From the NCBI GenBank assembly GCA_007117865.1, contig SKFT01000002.1, positions 1-48,208 on the forward strand: DNA of 48,208 bases, read 5' to 3'. Each line of letters begins with the position of its first letter. Within the stretch, counting starts at the first letter, position 1. Below, one piece after another: positions 1 to 10,280 of this stretch. This DNA is from Puniceicoccaceae bacterium. Its GTDB lineage: Bacteria; Verrucomicrobiota; Verrucomicrobiia; Opitutales; Coraliomargaritaceae. A program made the translations under genes and the position numbers. The notes beneath the pieces are model-generated. The model saw only the letters and a program-made list of their open reading frames with translations, ran no database searches and had not been told where the DNA came from.

Positions 1-90
1 ATCGAAATCGACGTAGCGTGACGGAGATGGCGTAGTCGGGCGGACGCACAGGAGCGCGTCCGTCCATCGGAAGGCATGTTCTGGAGGGGC
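1..90. repeat. Dispersed REP-like repeat A, copy 1 (related copy at 29587-29677)
   Basis: 40-nt identical block cggagatggcgtagtcgggcggacgcacaggagcgcgtcc (22-61 = 29609-29648), then a near-identical tccatcggaaggcatgttc; contains inverted repeat GGACGC(42-47)/GCGTCC(56-61). Confidence 0.9.
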
Positions 91-159
91 GAAAACGGGT
101 CCCTGCGAGCTACAGTGGTCACCGCGGTTGCAAGCGGGAGAGCCCCCAAACGCTCGGCG

Positions 160-177
160 GCGGCTGAGCACAGCCGC
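160..177. repeat. Stem-loop GCGGCT-gagcac-AGCCGC in intergenic DNA
   Basis: Perfect 6-bp inverted repeat with 6-nt loop; no T-tract, so not called a terminator. Confidence 0.5.
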
Positions 178-210
178 TCTCACTATTGCTATGCCATTCC
201 TTCACCGATA

Positions 211-243
211 AACATGCACTGATTTTGATAGTAAGGTACTAAT
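211..243. repeat. Dispersed repeat C, copy 1 (second copy 11793-11825)
   Basis: aacatgcactgattttgatagtaaggtactaat versus aacatgcacggatttttatagtaaggtaataat, 30/33 identical. Confidence 0.8.
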
Positions 244-356
244 TGCAAATTATTCGCAAAGCACAACCTGCTAAAATGCACTGCAACGTTGCAAAATGGG
301 TTTTGTCAGTATGATTTGCAATTCCTTAAAAAAATCGCTTACACTATTAAATTCCG

Positions 357-1346
357 ATGAAATCGATTCCAACCATATCGCATCCGCGCTCCGGCAAATC
401 CAAGGCAATCGCTCCCAAGCGTCCGCTGCGGGTTTATGACGAGTCCTTCGTTCCGACCGACGATTACCGTGTCTCCATGCCGGACATGCAAAATGCGGCA
501 TCTTCCGCCATACAAGGTGCCAATGTACCGATTCTCAAGGTTGGCATCTCCAACTTTCGGCTGCCGCTCAAGTATATTACTGAAGCGGGCGACACCCTGC
601 TGCTGGAAACCTCGGTGACCGGCACCGTATCGCTTGAAGCAAATCACAAGGGTATTAACATGTCCCGCATTATGCGGGTGTTTTACGAGTTTGAAGACCG
701 CATCTTCACACCGGACCGCCTGCATGAAGTGCTGAAGGCCTACAAGGAGCAATTGCAGGCTCAGCGTGCCCAGCTTAAGTTAACATTTTCCTATCCGATC
801 CTGAAGTCGAGTTTGCGCAGTGGATTAGCCGGTTGGCAGTATTACACTGTTGCCTATGAGGGACGCCTGGATGCCCGCGACCGCTTTCGCAAATACATTC
901 ATTTTGATTTTATTTATTCATCGGCTTGTCCCTGTTCGCTGGAGCTTTCGGAACATGCCCGAGAAGAGCGCAATATTTACGGAATTCCTCACTCTCAACG
1001 TAGCACAGCTCGTATCAGTATTGAAATTGCTGAGGGGGAACATCTCAGCCTGGAGGCACTCCAACGCCACTGCATCGAAGCGCTCAAAACAGAAACCCAG
1101 GTGATGGTGAAGCGTGAGGATGAACAGGCTTTTGCCGAACTGAATGGAGCCTACAGCAAATTCGTTGAAGACGCTGCCCGCTTGATCTACGAGCAGTTGG
1201 AAGCGGATACTCGCATCATCGATTTCCAAGTTGCCTGTGCTCACTTGGAAAGCCTGCATTCCCACGATGCCGTCGCCGTTATCAACAAGGGTGTTCCGGG
1301 TGGGTTTACGGGACATGTGGACGACTTCAAGGCTTTGATCCGCTAG
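357..1346 (+). CDS. folE2: GTP cyclohydrolase FolE2 (GTP cyclohydrolase IB)
   Basis: [31 protein letters not shown]... and [40 protein letters not shown] match the FolE2/MptA family. Confidence 0.95.
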   Translation: MKSIPTISHPRSGKSKAIAPKRPLRVYDESFVPTDDYRVSMPDMQNAASSAIQGANVPILKVGISNFRLPLKYITEAGDTLLLETSVTGTVSLEANHKGINMSRIMRVFYEFEDRIFTPDRLHEVLKAYKEQLQAQRAQLKLTFSYPILKSSLRSGLAGWQYYTVAYEGRLDARDRFRKYIHFDFIYSSACPCSLELSEHAREERNIYGIPHSQRSTARISIEIAEGEHLSLEALQRHCIEALKTETQVMVKREDEQAFAELNGAYSKFVEDAARLIYEQLEADTRIIDFQVACAHLESLHSHDAVAVINKGVPGGFTGHVDDFKALIR

Positions 1347-1412
1347 TAGCCTTTCCCGCCGCCCGTCCCTTCGGAGTGTGCGGCCCAGATTGAAGATCGC
1401 ACCCTGTTATGT

Positions 1413-2792
1413 TTAACCAGTGCCCTTGAGGCGGGAGCCAGGTGACGCGTGGGAGGATTCGACAATAATGCGGGAGGGAATTTTCCAGCGTGGGAATTGA
1501 CTGCCCAATTCGCGCCGTAGTCGCTGCTTCCAATCTGCTATCGAGAGGCTGGTAAACCCCGGTCCGGGAACGATTTTCGCCGTCAGTGAATGTCCCAACA
1601 AAGCATCGGGTTCGGCCTTGATGCGGGCACCAATGATGCCTTCAATTCGCAGTAGAGCATTCTCGATTTCAAGCGGATCGACTTTCTCGCCGCCAATGGA
1701 AATCAGAGCACAGTGACGTCCAATGATACGAATTGCGCCATCCTCACGCGCTTCCGCGAAGTCGCCGGTGGACAGCCAGCCGTCCTCATCGATGCGGGTC
1801 GTGTGTCCATCCAAATAACCCAGCAGCGTCGCTGAGGTTTTCACCCACAGTTCGCCCTTGACGACCCGCATGGCGGGTGCATCAGTATTGGGATATAGCC
1901 AGTCATCCTGCTGGCAACCGCCGCGCAGGCGCACAGTGCCAGTTTCGGTGGTGCCAAAAGTTGCGCGAAAATCAACATCTGGCAGCACTTTGCGCAGGGC
2001 TTGCAAAAGCATGGGCGGCATCCTTTCGGCACCATAGGTTATGATTTGCAAGGAGCGGCAATCATATTGCTCAAACATGCCTTGCAGCAAAGCCAAGCGC
2101 AGAAAGGTGGGCGTTGCCGGCAGGACTTCAATGGCGTATTTAGCGATCCATTGACCCACCGTTGCGGCATCCCGTTGTGGTGGCAAATACAGCGTCGAGC
2201 CCGCAGCCAACGCTTTGCACAAAATGTCGAGCCCGCCAATATGGTCGGGATACATTAATAAAAGCACTTTGCGCGGAGGGCTTATTTTTGAGGGTTTGAG
2301 TGAATGTAGTAAATGCTCAAAATCGTGTAGTATGGTCTTACTTCGTCCGGTGCTGCCACTGGTGAACAAGACCAATCCGGGACGACGCTGTGCCTGTAGG
2401 GATGTCAACAATGGGTGCACCTTCTCAAGAGCCGTCTCTGTGCCCAATGCGGTGGATAAAGGATGACTACCGCTGGATTCCCAGCGATGGCTTGCAAAGG
2501 CTTCGCGTGCGGCGGCATCGAGATCGGTCTGCCTGCTGTTTGGAGCGGTGGGAATGGCTACATGCGCCGTTTGGGCAATGGCCAACAGAGCCTGGATCAT
2601 GGCTATTTGAGAGCGACTGACCAGTAGGATACGTGCTGCTGGCAGCTGTTCCCAATCGGCTACCAGCTGCGCGATGTTAGCCGCCAATTGGGCGTAGTCC
2701 AAAGCAACATCGCTTTCCACCAGTGCCAATTGCATGCCATGGGTGGCAATGGCTTGGCTGGAAAAATAAGGTTCTGCAACAGAGGGGGCCAT
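1413..2792 (-). CDS. AMP-dependent synthetase/ligase (ANL superfamily, short MenE-like form)
   Basis: TSGSTGRSKTI P-loop, ATFGTTETGTVRL, STGDFAE and IGGEKVDPLEIE motifs; A10 GK motif altered. Confidence 0.85.
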   Translation of the reverse strand: MAPSVAEPYFSSQAIATHGMQLALVESDVALDYAQLAANIAQLVADWEQLPAARILLVSRSQIAMIQALLAIAQTAHVAIPTAPNSRQTDLDAAAREAFASHRWESSGSHPLSTALGTETALEKVHPLLTSLQAQRRPGLVLFTSGSTGRSKTILHDFEHLLHSLKPSKISPPRKVLLLMYPDHIGGLDILCKALAAGSTLYLPPQRDAATVGQWIAKYAIEVLPATPTFLRLALLQGMFEQYDCRSLQIITYGAERMPPMLLQALRKVLPDVDFRATFGTTETGTVRLRGGCQQDDWLYPNTDAPAMRVVKGELWVKTSATLLGYLDGHTTRIDEDGWLSTGDFAEAREDGAIRIIGRHCALISIGGEKVDPLEIENALLRIEGIIGARIKAEPDALLGHSLTAKIVPGPGFTSLSIADWKQRLRRELGSQFPRWKIPSRIIVESSHASPGSRLKGTG

Positions 2793-2812
2793 GCAGGTAT
2801 CAACTCAAAGGA

Positions 2813-4636
2813 TCATTGCGGCAACCAATCAAACGGCAGGCGAGCCTGCACCGACTGGCTGCGTGAAAGAGTTTCCACTAGCCGCTGGGCACTTTGCAAC
2901 CAGGGTTGTTGACTGTCACTGGCCAGCACTTGAGCCAAGCGTGCCAGTCGTTGGTCGTCTCCCTCCAGCAGTCGGATAAGGCTCACCACTGGCGGCTCCT
3001 TGGCCGGGATTTCAATGATGCGCCAATCGCCCTGGGGCAGGTTGGCGAGTGCGCCAGCTCGCTCAATGGCATCGTTTAATCCACCCAACTTGTCTCCGAG
3101 TCCGTTTGCAACGGCATAAGGGGCAAGAAAGACACGTCCTTCGGCCACGGCCTCGACGGACTCCCTTTGCAAGCCGCGACCGACTTCGACGCGCTGTAGG
3201 AAGTCGTTATAAAGCGTGTCGACAAAGGTTTGCAAGATAGCCATTTCGCCCTGACTGCGGGGACGCACGATGGAAGTGATATCCGCAAAAGGACCCGTGC
3301 GTACGGTTTCAAATCCGATGCCCAAGCGTTCCGCTGCAGCATCCATGTGCATGGTAAGACCGAATACGCCGATCGAACCCGTGAGGCCAGCTGGTGCCAT
3401 AACGATTTCGCTTGCGGGTGTTGCCAGCCAATAGCCACCGGATGCAGCAATAGAGCCAAAGCTAATCACTACCGGACGGGTTACTGCCAAACGGGCAATC
3501 TCGCGGTGCAATTTTTCCGCTGCCGTGGCACTGCCGCCGGGACTGTTAACGCGGATGACCACAGCGGCTACGTCGTCACGCCGTTGTAAATATCGTAGTT
3601 CGCGTGCAAATACATCGGCACCGACCCAGCCACTGCGTCCGCCTTCATCTACCAAATCGCCTTCAAGGTAGACCACGGCAATGGTGGATTTATCGATTGT
3701 TGCATCGTCCGTTTCCTCCAGCACGCTTTCCCATTCGCTGAGATAGCGTTCGAGCGTAACCTGGGGGCGTGCCTCATTGCCTACGAGCTGCAACGATTCG
3801 AGCAGTTGGTCCATATACAGCAAGCCATCGACCAAGCCTGCTTCGACCGCTTGGCTTGGAAAATAAATGCCGCTCGCAAGCAAACCACCCTTGGCGAGTT
3901 CGGTGCCTTCGGGGAGTTCACGTCCGCTGACAATTGTTGCCTGCACGTGCTGCCACAAATCGTTGATTAATGTCTCCAACTGGGCACGGTTCTCCGGCGA
4001 GAGTTGTCGTTCGGTGAAGGGTTCCAGTGCCGATTTGTAGGCACCTGCGCGCAGTGTTTGAATGCCGATGCCCATCCGTTCCAGCGCCTCGGTGAAAAAG
4101 GGTGTGGTAATCGACATGCCGCTGAGATTCAACTCGCTGTAGGGGTGCAGCCAAACTGCCTCCGCCGCACTGGTGAGGAACAACTCGCGCAATCCCGGTC
4201 GATCCAAGTAGGCGGTTACGGTCTTGCCAGCTGCGGCAAAGTCAAGCAGCTCATTGCGCAATTCCTCCATGGCGGCAAAGCCGCTGCCATAGCCGATTGG
4301 CTGAAAATTGCCGTGCAACACAACCGCCTCAATGCGTTCATCCTCACGCGCCATGCGCAAGGTTTCAACAAAATGACGCAAGGGCACCGATCGAATCCGC
4401 TGTCCGGAACCCATGGCCTCGCCGACCAACTCACTGATATTAGGCTGCCGCGGCGCATCCGGAACGTCCAGCCCAAGATCAATCAGTAGCACGCTACCGG
4501 CTTGTATCGGTGTGGGTGGCCGCTCAAAAGACTGTAAGGCATACCAGAGGAAAACCAACCCGACTACGAGCAGCAGCACGTAGCCGATGACCAGAACCAA
4601 AGCTTTTTGCAATAAACCAATAAAAAAACGCCGCAT
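2813..4636 (-). CDS. sppA: Signal peptide peptidase SppA, 67 kDa type
   Basis: N-terminal TM; GAYKSALEPFT (catalytic Lys) and AASGGYWLATPASEIVMAPAGLTGSIGVFG (catalytic Ser). Confidence 0.95.
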   Translation of the reverse strand: MRRFFIGLLQKALVLVIGYVLLLVVGLVFLWYALQSFERPPTPIQAGSVLLIDLGLDVPDAPRQPNISELVGEAMGSGQRIRSVPLRHFVETLRMAREDERIEAVVLHGNFQPIGYGSGFAAMEELRNELLDFAAAGKTVTAYLDRPGLRELFLTSAAEAVWLHPYSELNLSGMSITTPFFTEALERMGIGIQTLRAGAYKSALEPFTERQLSPENRAQLETLINDLWQHVQATIVSGRELPEGTELAKGGLLASGIYFPSQAVEAGLVDGLLYMDQLLESLQLVGNEARPQVTLERYLSEWESVLEETDDATIDKSTIAVVYLEGDLVDEGGRSGWVGADVFARELRYLQRRDDVAAVVIRVNSPGGSATAAEKLHREIARLAVTRPVVISFGSIAASGGYWLATPASEIVMAPAGLTGSIGVFGLTMHMDAAAERLGIGFETVRTGPFADITSIVRPRSQGEMAILQTFVDTLYNDFLQRVEVGRGLQRESVEAVAEGRVFLAPYAVANGLGDKLGGLNDAIERAGALANLPQGDWRIIEIPAKEPPVVSLIRLLEGDDQRLARLAQVLASDSQQPWLQSAQRLVETLSRSQSVQARLPFDWLPQ

Positions 4637-4689
4637 GTCTTATATGCATGCAGATAATATCGGGCTATGGCAAGTTGCGATATTCTGTA

Positions 4690-5760
4690 TTAACTCCTCG
4701 GACGCTCAACGAAACCGGCCTTGCGGTAGACTTTGGCCAAGGTTTTATAAGCGCGTTTTTGCGCGGCATCGGCACCCTTTTGCAGCACATCGTTTAAGTA
4801 GGCCTTATCACTAATCAATGCCTGATAGCGGGTTTGCACTGGCTCCAGCGCTGCAATAACCGCATCTGCCACCGCCTGCTTGAATGCGCCGTAGCCTTTG
4901 CCTTCAAAGCTTGCCTCCAATGACTCAATGCTGTCACCGGTGACGGCCGCCAGAATTTGCAGCAAATTGCTGACGCCGGGTTTGTCGTCAGCGTTGCGCA
5001 CCTCACTGCCGGAGTCGGTCACCGCAGACATAATTTTCTTTTTCAACACATCCGGCGAGTCGAGAATGAATAGCGTGCCCTGAGTGTTTTCGTCGCTCTT
5101 GGACATCTTTGCCAGTGGGTTCTGCAGCGACATGATACGAGCACCGGACTTGGGAATATAGGCTTCGGGAATAGTGAAGGTGTCCGAGTAGGTTTGGTTG
5201 AAGCGTTGTGCCAAATCGCGGCAAAGCTCAAGGTGTTGCCGTTGATCGTTGCCAACTGGAACCGCCTTTGCGTTGTAGAGCAGAATGTCCGCTGCCATGA
5301 GCACCGGATACATGAGCAAGCCGCTGTTAATAGTGGCTTGGGCGCGGGCTCCTTCATGAGCGAAACGAACGCCCTCATCGTCACCTTCCGCCACCTTGAA
5401 TCCGAGCTTGGCAGCTTTTTCCTTGAATTGGGTCATGCGCTGCAACTCACCAATCGGCGTCAGACAGCTTAAAACCCATGCCAACTCGGTGTGTCCGATG
5501 ATGTGGGATTGGACGAAAATGTGGCTTCGATGCGGATCCAGTCCACATGCCATATACAACGCTACGCACGACAGCGTATTGGCGCGCAAATCTGCGGGCA
5601 CGTAACGGGTGGTGATGGCATGCATGTCCACCACGCCGAAAAAGCACTCGTAGTCATCCATCAGCGTAGTCCAGTTGCGAATCGCACCTAGATAATTACC
5701 AAGGGTCAGTTGTCCCGAAGGTTGTGCACAGGTAAGAATGACTGGTTTTTCTGAACTCAT
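4690..5760 (-). CDS. trpS: Tryptophan--tRNA ligase
   Basis: PSGQLTLGNYLGAI (HIGH-type) and LAKMSKSDENTQGT (KMSKS). Start MSSEKPVILT preferred over ORF start at 5781. Confidence 0.96.
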   Translation of the reverse strand: MSSEKPVILTCAQPSGQLTLGNYLGAIRNWTTLMDDYECFFGVVDMHAITTRYVPADLRANTLSCVALYMACGLDPHRSHIFVQSHIIGHTELAWVLSCLTPIGELQRMTQFKEKAAKLGFKVAEGDDEGVRFAHEGARAQATINSGLLMYPVLMAADILLYNAKAVPVGNDQRQHLELCRDLAQRFNQTYSDTFTIPEAYIPKSGARIMSLQNPLAKMSKSDENTQGTLFILDSPDVLKKKIMSAVTDSGSEVRNADDKPGVSNLLQILAAVTGDSIESLEASFEGKGYGAFKQAVADAVIAALEPVQTRYQALISDKAYLNDVLQKGADAAQKRAYKTLAKVYRKAGFVERPRS

Positions 5761-6028
5761 GGAAACGTCATGCAATGGCACGAATGGAAAAAAGCCAATG
5801 CGATTCTTTCGTTATACCATAAAATCCGCCTCTTCACTGATTTCGGTTTTTGCCTGTAGCTGGGAGTCACCTTTTGCTTCTGTTCCCCTGGCAGCCTTTC
5901 TGACTTAGCCAATTCTAAAGTTTATTAACTAACGCAAGTCTGAAGTGCTGCGGTAACGTAGATGCGACAATCCTGTCGCGTTTCCCTCCACAAAACGCTG
6001 CTGCTAATCGTCGTGCATTTATTTCGTT

Positions 6029-7552
6029 TTAGTTTGCCAACGCCTTGCAGCAGGCTTTAACCAGGCTCTTGACGGAAATTTTGCTGGCTTCGAAGTCGAT
6101 GGGTAGCTGGTTTGCCTCGAGGGTATCGCGGGTTAGGGGTCCGATACTGCCGTATTTAGGGATGAGCGCTGTGGACGACCAATCTTGCTGCTGCAAGCCT
6201 TGAACAAAGGAGTCCACTGTCGAGGAACTGGTGAAGAGGATGGCATCGGCGCCTTCCTGTAAAAGCTGTTGCCCTTCGGCGGTTTCCTGCCAAGCGCAGC
6301 TATCGGTTTGGTAAAGCGGCAGGGTATCGACGATGGCACCACCTTCGTGCTCGAGTTTTTGCACCAGATCCGGACGGTTGCGGTTGCCAGTGATGACCAG
6401 CACGCGGGTGCTTTCCATGCTGTCGGTTGCAATCATTGCCGCACCGAGGGCGTCACCGGTATGGGTGCCGGGAACCAGATCGGCTTTGATGTGGTAGCGG
6501 TTGAGCGCTTTTTCCGTTGCCTTGCCGACAACGGCTATACGGGCTGGACCCAGGCAGCGAATATCGCCGTAGGCTTTCATCAACAGTTCGAAAAAGGCAT
6601 TGACGCCGTTGCTACTGGTAAAGACCAGCCACTCGAATTGCGCGATGTCGGCGAGCACTTCGCTGATGAGGGTGGGGTCCAGCACTTTCTTGACTTCAAT
6701 GAAGGGCAGTTCCATCACCTCCGCACCCAGCGCAGCAAGTTGCCCGGCCAGACTGGCGGATTGTTCGCGCGCGCGGGTAACGACCACCCGTTTGCCAAAT
6801 AGCGGACCCGCCTCAAACCAGCTTTGTTGTTCACGCAGTTTCACCACCTCGCCGACAATAATAATCGACGGAGCACCCAGTCCGGCGGATTCAACGGACT
6901 CAACCAAGGTGCCGAGGGTCGACACCAGGGAGTGTTGACGCGGCAGCGTCGCCCACTGCACGACCGCCGCCGGGGTCTCCGGTGATAGACCGCCATTCAG
7001 TAACTCCTGGGCGATTCGCGGCAGTTGTCCCATGCCCATGTAAATGCACAGGGTCGCGCCAGTGCCTGCGTGCGCGGCAAAATCGACGGTCAGGTTTTGT
7101 TTACTGGGGTCCTCGTGTCCAGTTAGAAATGTGATGGCCGAGCTGTGTCCGCGCTGGGAAAGCGGAATGCCAGTGTAGGCTGCGGCGGCCAGTGCCGCAG
7201 TCACGCCGGGGACGATTTCAAAAGGTATCCCGGCGCTGCGGAGTGACTCGATTTCCTCACCCCCGCGGCCAAAGACAAAGGGATCGCCACCTTTGAGGCG
7301 GACCACCCGCTTGCCAGCCTGTGCATGCTCTACAAGACAGGCACCGATCGTCTCCTGCGGCAAGGTATGTCGTCCCGCTTCCTTGCCGACAAAGATGCGC
7401 TCGGCATCCGCCCGGCAATATTCCAGCAAGCGACTATTGGCCAAGTGATCATAAACCACGACGTCGGCTTGTTCCAGGCAATCTTTTGCCTTAATGGTGA
7501 GCAGACCGGGATCTCCCGGGCCGGCACCGACTAGTTGAACGGTTCCTTTCAT
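6029..7552 (-). CDS. cobA-hemD: Fused uroporphyrinogen-III C-methyltransferase / uroporphyrinogen-III synthase
   Basis: N-terminal VQLVGAGPGDPGLLTIKAKDCLEQADVVVYD (SUMT) followed by a HemD domain (GKRVVVTRAREQSASLAGQL...). Start MKGTVQLVG preferred. Confidence 0.93.
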   Translation of the reverse strand: MKGTVQLVGAGPGDPGLLTIKAKDCLEQADVVVYDHLANSRLLEYCRADAERIFVGKEAGRHTLPQETIGACLVEHAQAGKRVVRLKGGDPFVFGRGGEEIESLRSAGIPFEIVPGVTAALAAAAYTGIPLSQRGHSSAITFLTGHEDPSKQNLTVDFAAHAGTGATLCIYMGMGQLPRIAQELLNGGLSPETPAAVVQWATLPRQHSLVSTLGTLVESVESAGLGAPSIIIVGEVVKLREQQSWFEAGPLFGKRVVVTRAREQSASLAGQLAALGAEVMELPFIEVKKVLDPTLISEVLADIAQFEWLVFTSSNGVNAFFELLMKAYGDIRCLGPARIAVVGKATEKALNRYHIKADLVPGTHTGDALGAAMIATDSMESTRVLVITGNRNRPDLVQKLEHEGGAIVDTLPLYQTDSCAWQETAEGQQLLQEGADAILFTSSSTVDSFVQGLQQQDWSSTALIPKYGSIGPLTRDTLEANQLPIDFEASKISVKSLVKACCKALAN

Positions 7553-7569
7553 TGTTATGGTCTCTGTAT

Positions 7570-8445
7570 TTATAGCAGTAATTGCCACTCCTGCAATTCC
7601 CGGGTTAAATGATTATCGATTGCCTCGAAGGACAGCACATCCGCCAGTGTCAGCCTTTGTCTGCCGACTTTGGGATGAAAAAGGTGCAGCACTCCATCGG
7701 TGTAATGCGCACCAACGGGCGTTTGGCATCCGCCCCCCAGTAGCTCAAGCAAGCGTTTCTCTATGGTTACCGCATAGTGGGTTTTGGAACACAAATGCGC
7801 TGCAAAGCGTTCGCGATCCTCGATGCGGCATTCCAGCGCGATTGCTCCCTGTCCGGGGGCGGGAACCATTTCCGCCAGTGGAATAGGGGAGAAGGTCAGC
7901 TGCGGATGATCCGCCGGATCAATCGCCAGTCGTGCCAAGCCCGCTGCGGCTAGGATGGTACCATCGGCTGCGCCTTCGCTGAGCTTGCGTAAGCGGGTTC
8001 CAACATTACCGCGCAAAGTGGTCCATTTAACCTCAGGAAAGCGTGACTGCAGTTGTGCGCGGCGGCGTGGACTACTGGTAGCCAGGCTTCGGCAGTCGTC
8101 CAATGCCGTAGCATGTACGAGCACGTCGCCTGCATTCGCCCGCGGTAGGTAGCCGGCAATGCAGAGCCCATCGGGTAGCTGGGTGGGCAGATCCTTGGCG
8201 CTGTGAACGGCCAATTCCGCTTCACCCTCCAGCAAAGCGCGTTCGAGTTCGCGGGTAAACAATCCCTTACCGCCCTTGGTCTCCAACGACCATTGCTGCC
8301 GCTCGTCACCGGTAGTGGTCATCGGCAGCAGTTCCGGTCGCTGCCCCGGCAGCGATTCCAAGACCCAAGCCGCCGCCAGTTCGGCCTGGCAAAGGGCCAG
8401 AGGACTGCGGCGAGTGGCGAGTCGGATTTGAGTGGACTGGGACAC
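7570..8445 (-). CDS. hemC: Hydroxymethylbilane synthase (porphobilinogen deaminase)
   Basis: RLATRRSPLALCQAE, HSAKDLPT, LGGGCQTPVGAH (dipyrromethane Cys). GTG start (VSQSTQIRLATRRS) preferred; the TTG ORF start at 8505 abuts a terminator hairpin. Confidence 0.95.
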   Translation of the reverse strand: MSQSTQIRLATRRSPLALCQAELAAAWVLESLPGQRPELLPMTTTGDERQQWSLETKGGKGLFTRELERALLEGEAELAVHSAKDLPTQLPDGLCIAGYLPRANAGDVLVHATALDDCRSLATSSPRRRAQLQSRFPEVKWTTLRGNVGTRLRKLSEGAADGTILAAAGLARLAIDPADHPQLTFSPIPLAEMVPAPGQGAIALECRIEDRERFAAHLCSKTHYAVTIEKRLLELLGGGCQTPVGAHYTDGVLHLFHPKVGRQRLTLADVLSFEAIDNHLTRELQEWQLLL

Positions 8446-8503
8446 GGGAGGCGGGTGGTGACTTGAGAAGAAGGAGAGTGCGCTGGTGGTAGTGAGCTGA
8501 AAC

Positions 8504-8538
8504 AAAACGTCCGCCGTGCGAGGATGCGCGGCGGACGT
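8504..8538 (-). terminator. Rho-independent terminator downstream of ilvC
   Basis: Perfect 10-bp stem ACGTCCGCCG (8507-8516)/CGGCGGACGT (8529-8538); on the minus strand followed by TTTTGTTT. Confidence 0.85.
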
Positions 8539-8578
8539 CGTTTTAAATTGTGTTGATAAACGGGACTACGCCAAACGC

Positions 8579-9607
8579 TTAGTTGTAAGATGCCTGAGCA
8601 CCCTTGAGGTTGCGCTTCTTAATCCAAGGCATCAAGCCACGCAAACGCTGACCGGTCTTTTCAATCGGATGCTTTTCGCCTTCCGCGAGGATGCGCTTGT
8701 AGTTGGGCAAGCCGTCTTGGTGCTCCTTAACCCATTCGCGGGTGAACTTGCCGCTCTGAATTTCCTTGAGGATCTTCTGCATCGACTTTTTGGTCTGTGC
8801 GGTAATGACGCGGGGACCACGGGTGATATCGCCGTATTTAGCTGTTTCAGAGATCGAGAAGCGCATGCCGGAGATGCCGCTTTCCACCATCAAATCGACG
8901 ATCAGTTTGAGCTCATGCAAGCACTCGAAATAGGCCATTTCCGGTTGGTAACCGGCTTCCACCAAAACTTCAAAGCCTGTGCGGACCAGCTCGCTGGCTC
9001 CACCGCAAAGCACTGCCTGCTCACCAAATAAGTCGGTTTCCGTTTCTTCTTTAAAGGTGGTTTCGAGGACTCCCGCGCGGGTTCCGCCTATGCCCTTTGC
9101 CCAAGCCAGTGCGACCTGCTTGGCTTTACCGCTGGCGTTGTTGTGGATGGCAATCAGTGCCGGTACGCCCTTGCCTTCCAGGTATTGGGCGCGAACGATG
9201 TGGCCGGGTCCCTTGGGAGCTACCATAATCACGTCGACGTCCTTTGGGGCTTCGATCAAGCCAAAGTGAATGCACAAGCCATGGGTGAAGAGAAGCGTCT
9301 TGCCTGCCGTGAGATTGGGTGCGATATCCTTTTGGTAAACGCTGGCCTGGACCATGTCTGGCACCGCTAGCATGATGACGTCAGCCTTCTGAACTGCCTC
9401 GGCAGTTGGATAAACTTCAAAACCCTGTTCTTTGGCAACCTTTACGGATTTGCTCTTCGGGTAGAGGCCAATAATTACGTTTAGCCCGCTATCTTTCAGA
9501 TTGAGGGCGTGCGCGTGGCCTTGTGAACCGTAGCCGATGACGGCAAGGGTTTTCTTTTTAATAGACGCAAGATTGGCGTCTTTGTCGGTATGGACTTTTG
9601 CTGGCAT
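8579..9607 (-). CDS. ilvC: Ketol-acid reductoisomerase
   Basis: [17 protein letters not shown] and [22 protein letters not shown] motifs. Confidence 0.97.
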   Translation of the reverse strand: MPAKVHTDKDANLASIKKKTLAVIGYGSQGHAHALNLKDSGLNVIIGLYPKSKSVKVAKEQGFEVYPTAEAVQKADVIMLAVPDMVQASVYQKDIAPNLTAGKTLLFTHGLCIHFGLIEAPKDVDVIMVAPKGPGHIVRAQYLEGKGVPALIAIHNNASGKAKQVALAWAKGIGGTRAGVLETTFKEETETDLFGEQAVLCGGASELVRTGFEVLVEAGYQPEMAYFECLHELKLIVDLMVESGISGMRFSISETAKYGDITRGPRVITAQTKKSMQKILKEIQSGKFTREWVKEHQDGLPNYKRILAEGEKHPIEKTGQRLRGLMPWIKKRNLKGAQASYN

Positions 9608-9682
9608 GATGTTTTTTCAACCGATCCCAAAGGAATCATTGGTTTAGTGTTTGTGTTTATGTTTGTTATATTGGATGCAGGA

Positions 9683-10156
9683 TCAACCCCGTTTTAAGGC
9701 AACGCTGCCAGTCCGGGCCAGCTCTTCGATGCCGTAGGGTTGGATGAGATTTAGAAATGCCGTCACCTTATTGGCGTTACCAGTCATTTCCACATTCATG
9801 GAATCGTTGCCAACATCAATGATTTTGGCGCGGAAAATATCGCAAATCTGCACAATTTCAGAGCGCTTATTGGCTTCCGCCTGGACCTTGACCATGACCA
9901 GTTCGCGTTCCACTGCCTGGGCGCTGGTAAACTCGGTAACCTCGATGACGTTGATCAATTTTCCAAGTTGCTTGATGGCTTGGTCGAGCGCACCGCTGTC
10001 GCCAATGATAGTGGCGGTGATACGGGAACGCTCACCATCCATCATCGGCCCTACGTTCAAGGTTTCGATGTTGAAGCCGCGACCGCTGAACATGCCAGCG
10101 ATACGGGCTAGAACCCCGAACTTGTTTTCAACCAGGATGGAAATGATGTGACGCAT
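9683..10156 (-). CDS. ilvN: Acetolactate synthase small (regulatory) subunit
   Basis: MRHIISILVENKFGVLARIAGMFSGRGFNIETL ACT domain; start MRHIIS preferred. Confidence 0.95.
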   Translation of the reverse strand: MRHIISILVENKFGVLARIAGMFSGRGFNIETLNVGPMMDGERSRITATIIGDSGALDQAIKQLGKLINVIEVTEFTSAQAVERELVMVKVQAEANKRSEIVQICDIFRAKIIDVGNDSMNVEMTGNANKVTAFLNLIQPYGIEELARTGSVALKRG

Positions 10157-10203
10157 AAAGGTGGTCGGATAATTGAGAGAACTTGGATTTGTAACAATAA
10201 AAA

Positions 10204-10280
<77 letters not shown>

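Noticed and set aside
5964-5979. Hairpin GCGACA-atcc-TGTCGC between cobA-hemD and trpS as a terminator
   Set aside because: Short 6-bp stem and no T-tract on the minus strand, which is the direction of transcription.
8446-8505. N-terminal extension of HemC from a TTG start (MFQLTTTSALSFFSSHHPPP)
   Set aside because: The TTG abuts the ilvC terminator T-tract, and the family N-terminus fits the downstream GTG start.
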